This document shows, piece after piece, positions 1-10,640 of a DNA stretch of 64,000 nt. This DNA comes from Dendrolimus kikuchii. Taxonomy: Eukaryota; Arthropoda; Insecta; Lepidoptera; Lasiocampidae. The notes under the pieces are model-generated. The model was given only the letters and a program-made list of their open reading frames with translations. It did no database searches and had not been told where the DNA came from. The number at the start of each line of letters is the position of its first letter. The first letter of the stretch is position 1. Position numbers and translations under genes: made by a program. The stretch is taken from the NCBI GenBank assembly GCA_019925095.2, contig CM034411.1, positions 14,880,001 through 14,944,000 of the forward strand, read 5' to 3'.

Positions 1-500
1 CCTAATTCATGGTGAAAAATGCTTAAAAATGCGTTGCGTCGTATAGGAGAACTGGCTGATATACAGACAAACAGACGTGGAAAGCGACTTTGTTTTATAC
101 TATGTAAAGAAGATAAAGAAGCACGAGTAACCTGAATAAATTAAGAGGACTAAAAGATCTGATTAGAAACAGGAACTTAAGAACATTTATAAAATTGTGA
201 TGTAAAAAATAAACCATGACTATGAGTGATTCCCATAGTAAATTTTTGTTATTGCGCGTTACACACCGGTGCCATTTACTGTTTTCATGCCCGGTTGGAC
301 CAGTGTGTGTGTACTTCCGTTGGTCAACCGTGCTCCAACAACGATAAGTAACTTATTTGGCTAAAGGAGGTTATATTCTGTAATCGTTCAGACCTAAAAC
401 TTTATAGTTTCTTGTTCAATACACTACAATTTAAAAAAAAAAAACAAGTAGTGTAGACAACTGCACAGCAAAACATAAAGAAAAGTCGCAGCCAACCTGA
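1..500. other. AT-rich DNA, no gene recognised
   Basis: No open frame with family resemblance and no clear repeat boundary was seen. Near 410-460 an A-rich stretch is flanked by short complementary pieces (TACACTAC / GTAGTGTA). The following stretch resembles sequence near 58,290-58,560, so it is probably decayed repeat. Confidence 0.4.
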
Positions 501-803
501 TTTGAAGTACCTAATACGTAATGAATAATATGTGGGCAACCTGACTACGTATTTGTTACAGAATTACAGCGATGATTGTTTTTTTTTTTTACTAAACCGG
601 CCATTCCATGGAAACGAAGAATTGACTCGGGTTATAAGTCAGTTCTGTACCGAGTTTCATTCGTATACGTTCTGTTGTTACAAAAAAAAATGCGATCGCG
701 TCGCCGTCTTTTCCACTATGTTCGTCTATCCCACAATAAAACCATGTCTTTTATCGGGATAAAAAGTATACTAAGTTACGCCCCGTGATGTATGTTAGCT
801 ACG

Positions 804-1043
804 TTTTTTTTTATTTTTTATTGCAGGAGTTCAGCAGACAGGCAGACGGCCCACTTGATGGAAAGCGGTTACCATCGGCTATGGACATTTGCGACACCAA
901 AGGTACTACAAATGCGCTGCTGCTCTCTTAAGGGAGATAGGAACCTGGTCACTAATGCCGGAACACAACTCAAGGTTGTTATGGCGACTTACTTTAGATC
1001 AGGGGTGGTAGCCATCCAGTCGGGCAAATGCCCTACCACCTGG
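804..1043 (-). mobile_element. Family S SINE-like retroposon, 5'-truncated
   Basis: The minus strand reads as a family S element ending in AATAAA followed by poly(A), which appears on the plus strand as a T-run and then ATTGCAGGAG. The copy stops at the CCAGGTGGTAGGG region, so it lacks the usual 5' start TATCCGTGCAGG. Loss of the 5' end with a retained poly(A) end fits target-primed reverse transcription. The open frame across it is a shadow of the repeat. Confidence 0.8.
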
Positions 1044-1510
1044 CCCACGTTTCGAGTTTCATTTAAATCTGTTTAGTAGTTTTTATTCCAGAAGTTGCAT
1101 TTTTGGAATCTGATGGTCCGAATTAGCCCCCTGATATTTTTCACATGTCTCGTCAAACTCGAAACATTTACAGATTTATTATAGTATAGATAATATAAGA
1201 CTTTTGTTTTGAGTTAGTAGTAACTTTGATGATTCATGTATTTATTTGAGAACGTGTATTTTTATATTTAACCTCTACATTAGATTCCTATTTTGGAAAC
1301 TCAAGTGAATTAAAATGGTCATAAACTGAGACGGAATTGCAAAAATATTCATGTCATATTATTGTTGTATTTATGCAACATCATGTTTTAGATTCTTACA
1401 AAAACGGGTTCCCACAGTCTTTATTAAACATTACTTACGATTATCTTCGTCTTATTGCACTTATCTTATCCTTGTTATTTAATTAGAGACAATTTTCTGG
1501 CTAATTGAAA

Positions 1511-1677
1511 CATACATACATACATACATAACTTCACGCCAGTTCCCTTGCGGGGTAGGCACGAACAACAGAGTGCCATTTAGGCTTATTCTTACACACC
1601 TCACTTGCCTCTTTGACATTCATAACTCTTGTCATGCAAGTTCGTCTGTTCTTAAGGCTCCTGACATCACCTTCTGT
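1511..1677 (-). mobile_element. Family R (RTE-like LINE) 3' end, arm 1 of an inverted pair
   Basis: The minus strand carries the last codons of the LINE ORF, ending in residues PARELA, followed by the (ATGT)n tail typical of this family. It is 5'-truncated. A second copy in the opposite orientation begins about 60 bp away, so the two can pair as a long hairpin. Confidence 0.75.
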
Positions 1678-1736
1678 AATTAAAACAAACAGCTAATAAG
1701 GTACACGTACCGTACCGTACTACCGTAGGTACCTTC

Positions 1737-1929
1737 CATGGTCAAATTGATCGTGTACTAGCAGAAGATGATGTCAGGAGCCTTAAGAACAGACGAGTGT
1801 GCATGACAAGAGTTATGAATGTCAAAGAGGCAAGTGAGGTGTGTAAGAATAAGCCTAAATGGCACTCTGTTGTTCGTGCCTACCCCGCAAGGGAACTGGC
1901 GTGAAGTTATGTATGTATGTATGTGTATG
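1737..1929 (+). mobile_element. Family R (RTE-like LINE) 3' end, arm 2 of an inverted pair
   Basis: This is the same 3' segment of family R in plus orientation: it covers the residues DQIDRVLAED through PARELA and ends in repeated ATGT. It mirrors the copy at 1511-1677. Confidence 0.75.
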
Positions 1930-2458
1930 TAGCTAATAAGGTACTAGTAATACAAATTTGTTCGTAATTATCTTTTTGGTATTATCTTGATTATTTTTAA
2001 AGATAACACATTCATAATTATGGCTTTATTGTAATTGTTATTGAAAACTTGTACATAATAGTGAAACTTGCTACAATGTAAAAAGTTGATTAATCCTCAG
2101 TTGATCACTGGTCTAGAAAGTACGCTTTGATTGTGGTAATCATCTGTATTAGGTTTTAAATGGCGACCGTACATCGGGCCGATAATGCTTGAATGTAAAA
2201 CTTGTTATTGAAACTGGTCACCGTGGAAAATAACTCTGCAATTCGGCCCAGTGTTTCCCTAATATTAGTGCGTTCTAACATACTTACAAATTCTGTAGAT
2301 ACATATAAATATAAATGTGGCTGAGTAATATTATGGGTAGAACTTTCTGGCACCGTAATTCTGGAAGGAAATGACAAGGACAGATATGTTTAGAAAAGGA
2401 TAGATGATGAACAACGAAATGAAGATCGAAATTATGGGTTCCAAAAGATTCTTCCGGG

Positions 2459-2498
2459 TATAAAAGCAGCGTAAGGCGCGCCTACCGGAGAGTTCAGT
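2459..2498 (+). promoter_or_regulatory. Candidate TATA plus initiator core promoter (LTR-like)
   Basis: TATAAAAG at 2459-2466 is followed by the arthropod initiator TCAGT at 2494-2498. The spacing to the A is about 37 nt, slightly long. The following 400 bp is purine-rich without a convincing gene, and CGTAACA occurs near 2904. An LTR U3/R segment is plausible, but no second LTR or clear 5' boundary was found, so this may be a relic. Confidence 0.4.
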
Positions 2499-3059
2499 TC
2501 AAGACAGCGAAGCGGCAACTGCGATACGAGAGAGTTGGAAGAGAATTTTATTAAAAGATAGTGACAGTTTAGAGAGTTGGAAGAAGAGTTTAGTTGAAGG
2601 CAGTGATGAGTTTAGTGGGCAGTCGAGTGAAGGAGGAATTTAGCATAGTTTAATAGGAGATCCGGAAGCGAGCTACGCGCGGTAAATTCGAAGGTGAGCA
2701 CCGCACCAGCAGGAGGTGGTCTACGCAATATCGGCTACGGTATTGTGAGTGAGACATCTTATTGTCGAGACAGTGCGTCGTTAGTTGTGCGTCGAGGGGC
2801 AACCCCGCGGAGAAGAATCGCGTACGGCTGTATGAAAGCATTTAGTTAAAAAAAACTGGTGTCTCCTTCCAATCCCAAGTGCATACCTCCGCTCGCACGT
2901 AACAATATAATAGTCAGAGTAAAAGACGATTCATTTTGGACCAGAACTATAAAGAGCCGAACACAAGCCAATAGGCGGGCGGATAGTCAAATCAATTATG
3001 CATTACCAATTACATATTTTAATAAACTCCTCAAAGATCACTATCTATATTTGTAAACA

Positions 3060-3325
3060 GTAATTTATGTATGTGTATGTAACTCTATGTACATATATTT
3101 ATATGTAAACATGTATGTGTATTTTTATTTACTATTAATATATGTATATATGATTGTATATATTTTAAATTATGCGCACTGAATATCGACCCATTATTAG
3201 AAATGTGAAATTATCTCCAGAAGGTTGTCTGGAAGAAATCGCTGTTAGCGATAATACCGCTGATTGTACTAGTTATATGATTGTTAACTCATGTGTATTA
3301 TTTTCTTGTGTGCAATAAAAAAATA
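3060..3325 (+). mobile_element. Family H LINE 3' tail
   Basis: An AT-rich 3' untranslated segment with TATGTATATATG runs is followed by the family H signature: TCTGGAAGAAATCGCT, a complementary AGCGAT, then a TGTGCAATAAA polyadenylation-like end and a TTCTATC tail. No coding part remains. Confidence 0.65.
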
Positions 3326-3667
3326 TTCTATCAATTGAGATATTTTTTATCATTTTACAAAACGTCGTGGCTACTAAGATTTTTGACGTTATAAGTAGGT
3401 AGGTACAAGGAAAAGTAGTCAAACAGCGCAAAAAATATTATTTGAATAATAATAAAAAATATTTCCATAATGTATTTTAAAAGTTACATAACAGGATCTT
3501 ATTCACACGAATTTCATGATTTTTGACCCCCTCCCCGTCCTTGTCACAGCTGGCCACATTCGTGAGTTTCTCCCTCCTTAGTGTAACATCAGATATTTTG
3601 CAATTTTACGACAAGAAATTGTTAAATTAAAACAGCAGTTCCGTAATTAGCTTGAATATATATTAGA

Positions 3668-4037
3668 CTAGTTGAGCCGGCAAACTTCGTGCCGCCTCAG
3701 AATCAATAAATAAAAAACGTTAATTTCTGAACGACGGGACGAACATCAAACGTTTAACATTCAAAACCAAAAAAAAGAAAAAAAAACTTCACTTTTAAAT
3801 TTAATTGATTTCTAAACAACGACGAACATCGAATGTTTGACAGGTAGGACTAGTTTCTAAGGGAAAGCGAAATTGTTGTTTTTGCTGTATTCCAAGCATT
3901 TTTTTCATATTTACTCACCTTTTAAACTTTCCCTGGACCTCCACAAATAATTCAAAACCAAAATTAGCCAAATCAGTCCAGCCGTTCTCGACTTTTAGCG
4001 AGGCTAACGAACAGCAATTGATTTTTATATATATAGA
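3668..4037 (-). mobile_element. Non-autonomous Helitron, family 1
   Basis: On the minus strand it starts TCTATATATATAAAAATC and ends with a GC-rich hairpin (GGCGG..TTTGCC) followed by CTAG. It is flanked by A and T, the usual Helitron A/T insertion site with no target duplication. Homologous copies lie at 38,956-39,398 and 43,581-43,864. It has no Rep/helicase coding capacity. Confidence 0.75.
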
Positions 4038-4069
4038 TTTTGAAATGTGATGTCACGACATTTTGGACC

Positions 4070-4400
4070 TCATCCATCCAACGTCGACCCCCACCTCTTC
4101 TTTGGCGTGTGACGCAATTTATGGATGGCCTCTTGGATGTCGTGCTTGTTTATACATATTAGTGTGTTATTGTATCGATACATTTGTCTCAGTTTGATCA
4201 CATCACTAGTAAGTGTGTTATGAAATGCGATTTGCATAGCTTTTGCTTTCCATATTGCCGGCACTGTGACCTCACGTGACCGATGTTTTACCGGTCAAAT
4301 CTAATATTACTGTGCTTTGTATTACGTTATAGATTGAATATTTATACATTTTACGGTTTCGTAGCTATTTTAACAACAACGACATCCTTATAGCATCGCT
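4070..4400. other. No recognised feature
   Basis: I see no gene or bounded repeat here. A 64-residue open frame on the minus strand has no features that I recognise. Confidence 0.35.
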
Positions 4401-4405
4401 ATGTT

Positions 4406-4725
4406 TATCCGTGCAGGAACGGAGAAAGAATACAATTTCCTGCGGCCGGGCGGCCTGTCGTAAGAGGCGACTAAACAACCCACAGCTAGGTGGTAGGGCA
4501 TTCGCCCGACTGGATGGCTACCACCCCTGGTCTAAAGTATGTCGCCAGAACAACCTTGAGTTGTGTTCCGGCATTAGTGACCAGGTTCCAGTCTCCCTTA
4601 AGAGAGCAGCAGCGCATTTGTAGCACCTTTGGTGTTGTAAATGTCAATAGGCGATGGTAACCGCTATCCATCAAGTGGGCCGTCTGTCTGTCTGCTGAAC
4701 TCCTGCAATAAAAAAATAAAAAAAA
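4406..4725 (+). mobile_element. Family S SINE-like retroposon, full length
   Basis: It starts at the constant 5' boundary TATCCGTGCAGGAACGG and ends GAACTCCTGCAATAAA plus an A-rich tail. It serves as a reference full-length copy of about 315 bp. Both strands stay open for 70-87 codons, but no known protein fold is visible. Confidence 0.85.
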
Positions 4726-4865
4726 TGTTCGTCCGTCTTTGTATGTCATAGTTTGTATTTATCTTTATATGTCATAGTTTATAATTATCTTTACTAGTGG
4801 TCACCCATTGGTCGAAATTCGACCATGCTTAATTTAAATTATAAGTTTGTACATTGTTAAGGTTC

Positions 4866-5161
4866 TGTTGTCAAAGACTATACTTCTACAATCACAGATT
4901 TCGCCAAGGCGATATATATACTGTTAATTTGACTTGAACAATAAACAGAAGAGTATATATGCGCGTGTGTGTCAAATACATGGTAGTGTGTGTAATGTTT
5001 TTTTATTGATTTAATGTATTTTTTATGCATAATTTTAAAAAACATTATCGTTCTGCACTCCTATATATAAACTATAAGTATGCGAAATTTCATACTCCGA
5101 CGTCCGCGCCATTTTCGTAAAACGGGGTACAAAGTTTTTGCTTCACGTATTAATATATAGA
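4866..5161 (-). repeat. Dispersed repeat X, uninterrupted copy
   Basis: The minus strand matches two other loci, 32,632-33,235 and 45,278-45,810. Shared blocks are AAAAACTTTGTACCCC, GGAGTATGAAATTTCG and the distal CGAAATCTGTGA. In the other two loci the repeat is split by a Helitron and by a family S insertion, so this copy shows the empty arrangement. Confidence 0.65.
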
Positions 5162-5184
5162 TATCTTAAAAATACATGTATTTA

Positions 5185-5450
5185 ATTTATAATGTAATTT
5201 AAGTATGTGTATCTAATTTATAAAATATGTAGTTTAAGTATGTTTGTTTAAGATCTACCTAATAATCTGCACCAACTACATCGCCAGATTAGGTAAAATT
5301 ATTCGTTTAGTTAGGTTGCTTGGAAGAGTTGCTTTAAGCGACAAGGCCGCCATTGTTTCTACCATGACAATATTGTAATTGTGCATTTTTGAAATTGTAT
5401 ATTTGGTGAACAATAAAGTGTTATCTATTCTATTCTATTCTAACTCTACT
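5185..5450 (+). mobile_element. Family H LINE 3' tail
   Basis: It runs from the AT-rich 3' UTR through GGAAGAGTTGCTTTAAGCGA, a weakened version of the family stem-loop, to GGTGAACAATAAAG and a (CTATT)n tail. Related copies lie at 51,575-51,755 and 60,957-61,085. Confidence 0.7.
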
Positions 5451-5514
5451 AATTACTAATTAACTTCTCATTTAAAAAAATCTTTATATGTTTGAAACTT
5501 AATAGCTATTAAAT

Positions 5515-5770
5515 CGAGGGGTGATAGGCTATTTGTTTTAAGCGACATTTTGTGACAGAATTGACTTGATGCTTTTCTTGCATCCTAATGTCTCAAACTT
5601 AAGGAATTATAATGAACCTGGTTTCCACTTAAAAACTACAGATTTTTTCTTTTTTAAATATAGTATGTAGTTTACTAATGAAGTCTTTTTGTGGAACATA
5701 GAAACTTCAAACTCCTCTATCGACACCTTTTCGCAAATGTCGCTTAAAACAAATAACCTTTGACCCCTCG
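5515..5770. mobile_element. MITE with about 36-bp TIRs and AAAT duplication
   Basis: The left end CGAGGGGTGATAGGC and right end read inward as CGAGGGGTCAAAGGT, and the match continues through TATTTGTTTTAAGCGACA. AAAT lies on both sides (5511-5514 and 5771-5774). The 256-bp body has no coding potential. The superfamily is not recognised. Confidence 0.7.
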
Positions 5771-5774
5771 AAAT

Positions 5775-6350
5775 AATAATATAAAGCGTTATAATCTTTT
5801 TTCTTCTGTAAATTAATTATATTATAATTTTTTCAAACTACATAATATCAAATTGCATGTTGTGGTTGCTTATAAGTGATTAGTGCATTTATCATGTCTT
5901 TTTTTTATAAAGCTATGTACATCCTTGGTATTAGTGCAAGTAGTTGTTGGAAAACCAAATAAATCAAATAAAAATAACTCTGTTGAGCTCGAATCATGTT
6001 CTCTCCTGTCTTAGAATTTATCCCAAAGCAGACGAAAACTGTTAAACCAAAGCATTACAAAAAAAAAGGAGAAAATAAATAAATATATATATTTCTAAAA
6101 TTTTTACGAATGGGATTTATTTCGCAATCTGTATTGGCAATATAAATTGAATCTGTTACATGCTGGTGTTGTGAGGATGTGCATGTGCAGTAGCCCGTGA
6201 CGTCAACAGCGATAGATTTATCGTCAGCACGTCACATCAATTCGTACGATAATGTTCTGATCACTATTGCTGTTAGAATAGTTAAACAATTTATTGACGT
6301 TTGTTTTGTATTCATGTGAGGGCATTCCCCGCGACTTTGCCTGCTTGTAT
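5775..6350. other. AT-rich DNA, no gene recognised
   Basis: Nothing bounded was seen. A short block around 6149-6200 (TGTTACATGCTGGTGTTG) recurs at about 63,473-63,515 in the last intron, so part of this stretch is repeat-derived. Confidence 0.4.
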
Positions 6351-6357
6351 GTATTTG

Positions 6358-6573
6358 GTTTTTTATTTTTTTTATTGCAGGAGTTCAGCAGACAGGCAGA
6401 CGGCCCACCTGATAGAAAGCGGTTGCCATCGCCTATGGACATTTGCAATACCAAAGGTGCTACAAATGCGCTGCTGCTCTCTTTAGGGAGACTGGAACTT
6501 GGTCACTAATGCCGGAACACAAAACAAGGTTGTTATGGCCTTCATACCCTAGACCAGGGGTGGTCGCCATCCA
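6358..6573 (-). mobile_element. Family S SINE-like retroposon, 5'-truncated
   Basis: T-run and ATTGCAGGAG at the left mark the poly(A) end of a minus-strand element. The copy stops inside the GGATGG..ACCACCCC region and abuts a tRNA-derived SINE at 6590. Confidence 0.75.
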
Positions 6574-6589
6574 TTGCTTAATATGATAT

Positions 6590-6906
6590 GATAATAAGTA
6601 ATAACAGCCCATAAATGTCCCACTGCTGGGCTCGGGCCTCCCATTATAGGGACGATAGGAACGGATAGTATATCCGTCGCGCTCCTCCAAGGCGGCTTGG
6701 CAGGTTTGTCACATTGGTTATCTCGATGTGCAGGTTGCGTCACGATGTTTCTTTTCACCGTTGTTAGCATGCGGATTACCGCACGCTTTCTGACCTAATG
6801 TGCATATTGTTACAATTGCGTGCATTAACATGCGTTCCGGCCAGGATTGAACCCGCGCCCTTTGAGTTTGGGACGCTTGCATTAGCCATTACGCTATCAC
6901 GACTTG
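6590..6906 (-). mobile_element. tRNA-derived SINE, family 1
   Basis: On the minus strand the head has a Pol III A-box (TAGCGTAATGG) and a B-box-like GGTTCAATCC. The body ends in the CCCAGCAGTGGGACATTT block. Two sister copies lie at 31,487-31,782 and 35,253-35,543. The head looks like a tRNA, but the downstream body rules out a tRNA gene. Confidence 0.75.
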
Positions 6907-7302
6907 TATATATAGATGTATAGATAAGAAACAGTGAAATAAGTGAATGTTGTTGTTTGATAGAGCAAGAACGGTATTGCTTGTCTTCCGTCAAATCGTT
7001 TCGCTGTGTTCCGGAAAGTAGGGCAGGATAGGCAGTGAGATTTTTGCTACCGAGACTATGTGAGTGTTGTCTCTAGGTTGTATGAAGGATGACATGATGA
7101 ATTGTGTTACAGAGGCCGTACGTCAGAATAGAGGAGTACGGAAGGAAAGAAGACGTATTGTGCCGACACCGAATAAGTGGGAGAAGGTGAAACAAGAGAG
7201 ACAGAGTAACTGATGTCTCAAGACACAAGTGGAAACCTAAAATGTTATAAGCGATAATGTCCACTGCAGGCATGTGTGTCGTTTGTTTGTTTGCTTATTT
7301 TT

Positions 7303-7880
7303 ACATACATACATACATGACTTCACGCCAGTTCCCTTGCGGGGTAGGCACGAACAACAGAGCGCCATTTAGGCCCATTCTTACACACCTCACTTGCTTC
7401 TTTGACATTCATAACTCTTGTCATGCACACTCGTCTGTTCTTAAGGCTCCTGACATCACCCTCCGCTAGTACACGATCAATTTGATCATGGAAGGTGTGT
7501 CGTGGCCTTCCACGACTTCTGCATCCATCCACTTTTGCATTGTATATCTGTTTAGTCATTCTTTCCACATGCCCGAACCACCGGAGCATTCCTTTCCTTA
7601 CCTTCACCCCGACACTCTCTTTCAGACCAACTCTCTTTCTTACTTCGGTATTACGAACGCGGTCCGCGAGCGTCACTGCGCAGATTTTGCGCAGTGCTCG
7701 CATCTCAACCGCGTTTACTCTACTTTCATGCTCTCTCTTCCATACCCAACTCTCGCTTCCATACGTGAGCGTAGGTACCAGCACCGCGTTGTGTACGGCG
7801 AGCTGGGCCTTCAGGCTGAGGTTCTTAGCGCCTAGAAGTTTACCTAACGCTCCATTCAAACTATTGCTTATTTTTCTCAC
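7303..7880 (-). mobile_element. Family R LINE ORF2 C-terminus, open for 185 codons
   Basis: The minus-strand ORF 7880-7323 encodes the end of a reverse-transcriptase polyprotein. Visible motifs are YGSESWVWK, MRALRKICAVTLADR, MLRWFGHVERM, GRPRHTFHDQIDRVL and the terminal PARELA, followed by an (ATGT)n tail. Relative to the copy at 36,540 it lacks the HDER block after ERM. It is 5'-truncated with no promoter and is therefore a dead copy. Antisense frames of 117-129 codons are shadows. Confidence 0.8.
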
Positions 7881-8172
7881 ATAAAAAACTAGACATAAAA
7901 TAAAATGTACTTAAATAAGGAAAAAAACAAGGAAATAGAGTTCTAAATTTTGCCTTCGATATTTCTCGAAATTCCTGTGGTTACTAGAATTTTAAGTAAG
8001 CGGAAGTAAAATTTTGTAAATATTTAATGCATTTAGGTATTATAGCAAACAAATGAAAATACTCGAATTTTAACTTACTGAATTCATACACCGTACTGCA
8101 CAAGTTATACGAGTACTTTTTTAGGATTATAATATAAACGGAGTTTTTTAATCCGATACTTTATAAGTATGG

Positions 8173-8476
8173 CTTTTTTTATAGCTAGAGAACAGCGGAC
8201 AGGCGTACGGCCCACCTGATGGAAAGCGGTTACCGTCGCCTATGGTCGTTTGCCAACACCGGAGGTGTCACTAACGCGCTGCCGGCCTCGAAGAAATTTT
8301 ATGACACCCGTTTTAAAAATCCCATATTGTAGCGCTGTGGGAAAACCACGGCTCATTTCAAATCCACACGGTGCGCAAAAGAAACGGCCTAGAGAACCGT
8401 TGCGTACAAGAGCGAAGCGGCTCTAGGAAGTGGGGATGAACGCCCAGCCGACGGCTGTGACCTCTAGTTCATATTT
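8173..8476 (-). repeat. Left arm of composite foldback element (family S subtype 2)
   Basis: The sequence GACGG..CCACCTGATGGAAAGC.. matches the inverse of the family S 3' part. It continues into a distinct internal segment (GGGAAAACC, CCTAGAGAA..GTTGCG). It joins a plus-strand family S copy at 8477. The same arrangement is found at 59,883-60,458, so this seems to be one composite unit. Strand is given for the poly(A)-like orientation. Confidence 0.6.
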
Positions 8477-8790
8477 TATCCGTGCAGGAACGGAGATAGA
8501 ATACAATTTCCTGCGGCCGGGCGGCCTGTCGTAAGAGGCGACAAAATAACCCACATCCAGGTGGTAGGGCATTTGCCCGACTGGATGGCTACCACCCCTG
8601 GTCTAAAGTATGTCGCCATAACAACCTTGAGTTGTGTTCCGGCATTAGTGACCAGGTTCCAGTCTCCCTTAAGAGAGCAGCAGCGCATTTGTAGCACCTT
8701 TGGTGTTGCAAATGTCCCTAGGCGATGGTAACCGCTTTCTATCAAGTGGGCCGTCTGCCTGTTTGCTGATCTCCTGCAATAAAAAAAAAA
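8477..8790 (+). mobile_element. Family S retroposon, full length
   Basis: It starts at TATCCGTGCAGGAACGG and ends CTCCTGCAATAAAAAA. The last 100 bp are complementary to 8173-8280, which makes the pair a long inverted repeat. Confidence 0.8.
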
Positions 8791-8794
8791 TCCA

Positions 8795-9062
8795 TAAGAG
8801 AGCGACATAGCCCGTAAAATTGGCAAGCTGAAGCGGCAGTGGCTTAGGCACAACTGTCGCAGGACCGATGGTCGATGGAGCCGATGTCCTGGAGTGGAAA
8901 CCACGACTCGGCAAATGTAGTGTAGGACGCCCTCCAGCTCTGTGGGCAGACGACTTGCGTATACAGTTCGCTGATTGGGACTAGATGAGGAAAGCGTAGT
9001 ACCGGTATAAGCGGCGCAAACTCGGGGAGTTCTACGTCCAGCAGTGGATGATGACTAGCTGA
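8795..9062 (+). pseudogene. LINE ORF C-terminal remnant (family 2)
   Basis: Reading the plus strand with at least one frameshift gives KIGKLKRQWL, CRRTDGRW, LEWKPRLGK, VGRPPALWADDLR and ELYVQQW. These blocks are typical of the RTE-like reverse-transcriptase tail. An in-frame stop and a frame break show it is dead. No tail repeat is seen. Confidence 0.65.
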
Positions 9063-9162
9063 GATCTAGATTACTATCATAAAAGGAATTCGTTTTTGCT
9101 AAAATGTGTACGGAGGCCTATAAATTGATATTTCTTTAAGGTGATGATATGCGATGCGATTC

Positions 9163-9369
9163 GACGGCCTCTGTGGTTGAGTGGGCTAAGCCTTTACCGG
9201 CCTACCTCACTGGAACGCAGAGGCTCCGGGTTCAGTTCCTGGTATAGTAAATTTCGGAAACGTATTTTCTCCGTTATTTACTATGGTCTGGATGTCTGGG
9301 ATCGGCCCCAGAGCAGTCCGTTATATATTATCCATAACACAAGCGTAACTTGCTTAATTTGGGGATATA
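9163..9369 (+). mobile_element. tRNA-derived SINE, family 2, split by an insertion
   Basis: The head GTGGTTGAGTGGGCTAAGC (A-box region) and GGGTTCAGTTCC (B-box) recall a tRNA. The body TTTCTCCGTTATTTACTATG..GGCCCCAGAG matches 19,879-20,124. The SINE tail (TGTGTTTGTCTGCC plus ATT repeats) reappears at 9655-9696, after a (GAAA)n element. Confidence 0.7.
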
Positions 9370-9645
9370 GAAAGAAAGAAAGAAAATATTTTATTTAGGA
9401 CAAAAACTAAATTAATGTAAATAGAAAAAGAAAAAACAAAATAAGTCCTAAATTGGACCCAGTCTCAGCATAATGCTAGCCAACAAGTACTAGCGCTGTT
9501 CTTCCGTCTGGGACCAAAAAGTGAAGTCACGGTGGACAATACAACACATAACAACAAATAAATATATGGAATAATGCAGTTTGTTAAAGTTGAATGAAAT
9601 GTAGACTAAATATATATATATATAATTTAAAAACGTAATACCTAC
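9370..9645 (-). mobile_element. (CTTT)n-tailed retroposon 3' end inserted in the SINE
   Basis: Plus-strand (GAAA)4 followed by an ATTTTATTTAGG block is the reverse complement of an A/CTTT-rich retroposon tail. The element separates two halves of the SINE that are contiguous in the copy at 19,879. Distant relatives lie at 35,604 and 54,012. Confidence 0.5.
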
Positions 9646-9699
9646 ATATACAAATTACAATGTGTGTTTGTCTGCCGATGATTATTATTATTATGATAT

Positions 9700-10640
9700 C
9701 TATAATTTATTCTTCATTTTGCTTGTGATTGAAGGAACTAAAAAACTGCATCAACTCGATTTAAGGTTAATTGGTCATTATACGACTCTGAGCACGGCGC
9801 CTCACTTAAGATAATACCATAATTATATTAACTTATAGTTGTCCGTACATCCTAACGTCACGTACGCAGTGTTGTTTTGCAGCAATCAAGTGAACGTCAG
9901 TCGGTCGTCAGCCGTGACTCGCGGTGCCTGTGTACAATCGATTATAACATCGATATTTAAATCGATTAATAAATTTGAAAAATCGGTTCCGCAATTAATA
10001 TCCAGATTAGATACAGAATCAATAATCGTATTAGTGCTTTGTGCTGTTATCGTATTGTATGGAGTTCGATGGGATTTTCTATAATTTTTGTTAATTATTG
10101 GTGAGTCTTTTTTGTTGTTAGTAAATATCCGTTTTGTTCGTAATATTGCAGTTTAATTGGTAGTATTTAATTTTTTTTTCGTAACAAGGTAATTAATTCG
10201 CAATAATTATGATATTGAATATATGTAATATTAAATTAACGCCTAACCGTGATACAAATCCATACTAATACATAAATGTGGAAGTGAGTGTAGTTGGATG
10301 TTTGTATGATTGTATACTTATTTGTTCCTTTCTTACGATATAGGAAACAAAAAGATTTTCAAAAAGGTCGTCGTTGTATTTTATTTTATTTGTGTATATA
10401 TATTTCTTTACCTGGATTACTACTCAGTTATCCGGTGCACAAATTTTAAGGAGTGGTTTGGCGTAGTGGATAGGGGTAAGGCATACTTACCCTTTCTACA
10501 ACTCCTAGGGTCCGGAGTTCTTGGACTATTTATTTTTGGTAAACATAACCTCATCTATTTTGTGTATCAGAACAGCAAATGAATTTAATAAGTTAAGTAA
10601 GTTGGAAGATATAGACTTAGACTAATTTACTAATAGTGTA
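9700..10640. other. Unassigned stretch with a possible 5' exon
   Basis: A plus-strand frame at 9839-10084 (81 codons) ends in a hydrophobic stretch (SIIVLVLCAVIVLYG). It is followed by a donor-like GGTGAGTC near 10,100. I do not recognise the product, and no downstream exon can be tied to it. A TE or noncoding origin is equally likely. Confidence 0.25.

Noticed and set aside
6840..6906. tRNA gene candidate, also at 31,710, 35,470, 9163 and 19,879
   Set aside because: The tRNA-like part continues into a conserved nontRNA body shared by several copies, so these are SINE heads. No complete cloverleaf was found.
7482..7884. Plus-strand frames of 117 and 129 codons, also at 18,471, 36,699 and 51,125
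   Set aside because: They are antisense shadows of the family R reverse-transcriptase tail, which has the recognisable motifs on the other strand.
8476..8904. Open frame of 142 codons on the minus strand
   Set aside because: It runs through an antisense family S copy. The same peptide text ([14 protein letters not shown]) appears at many copies as a by-product of the repeat.
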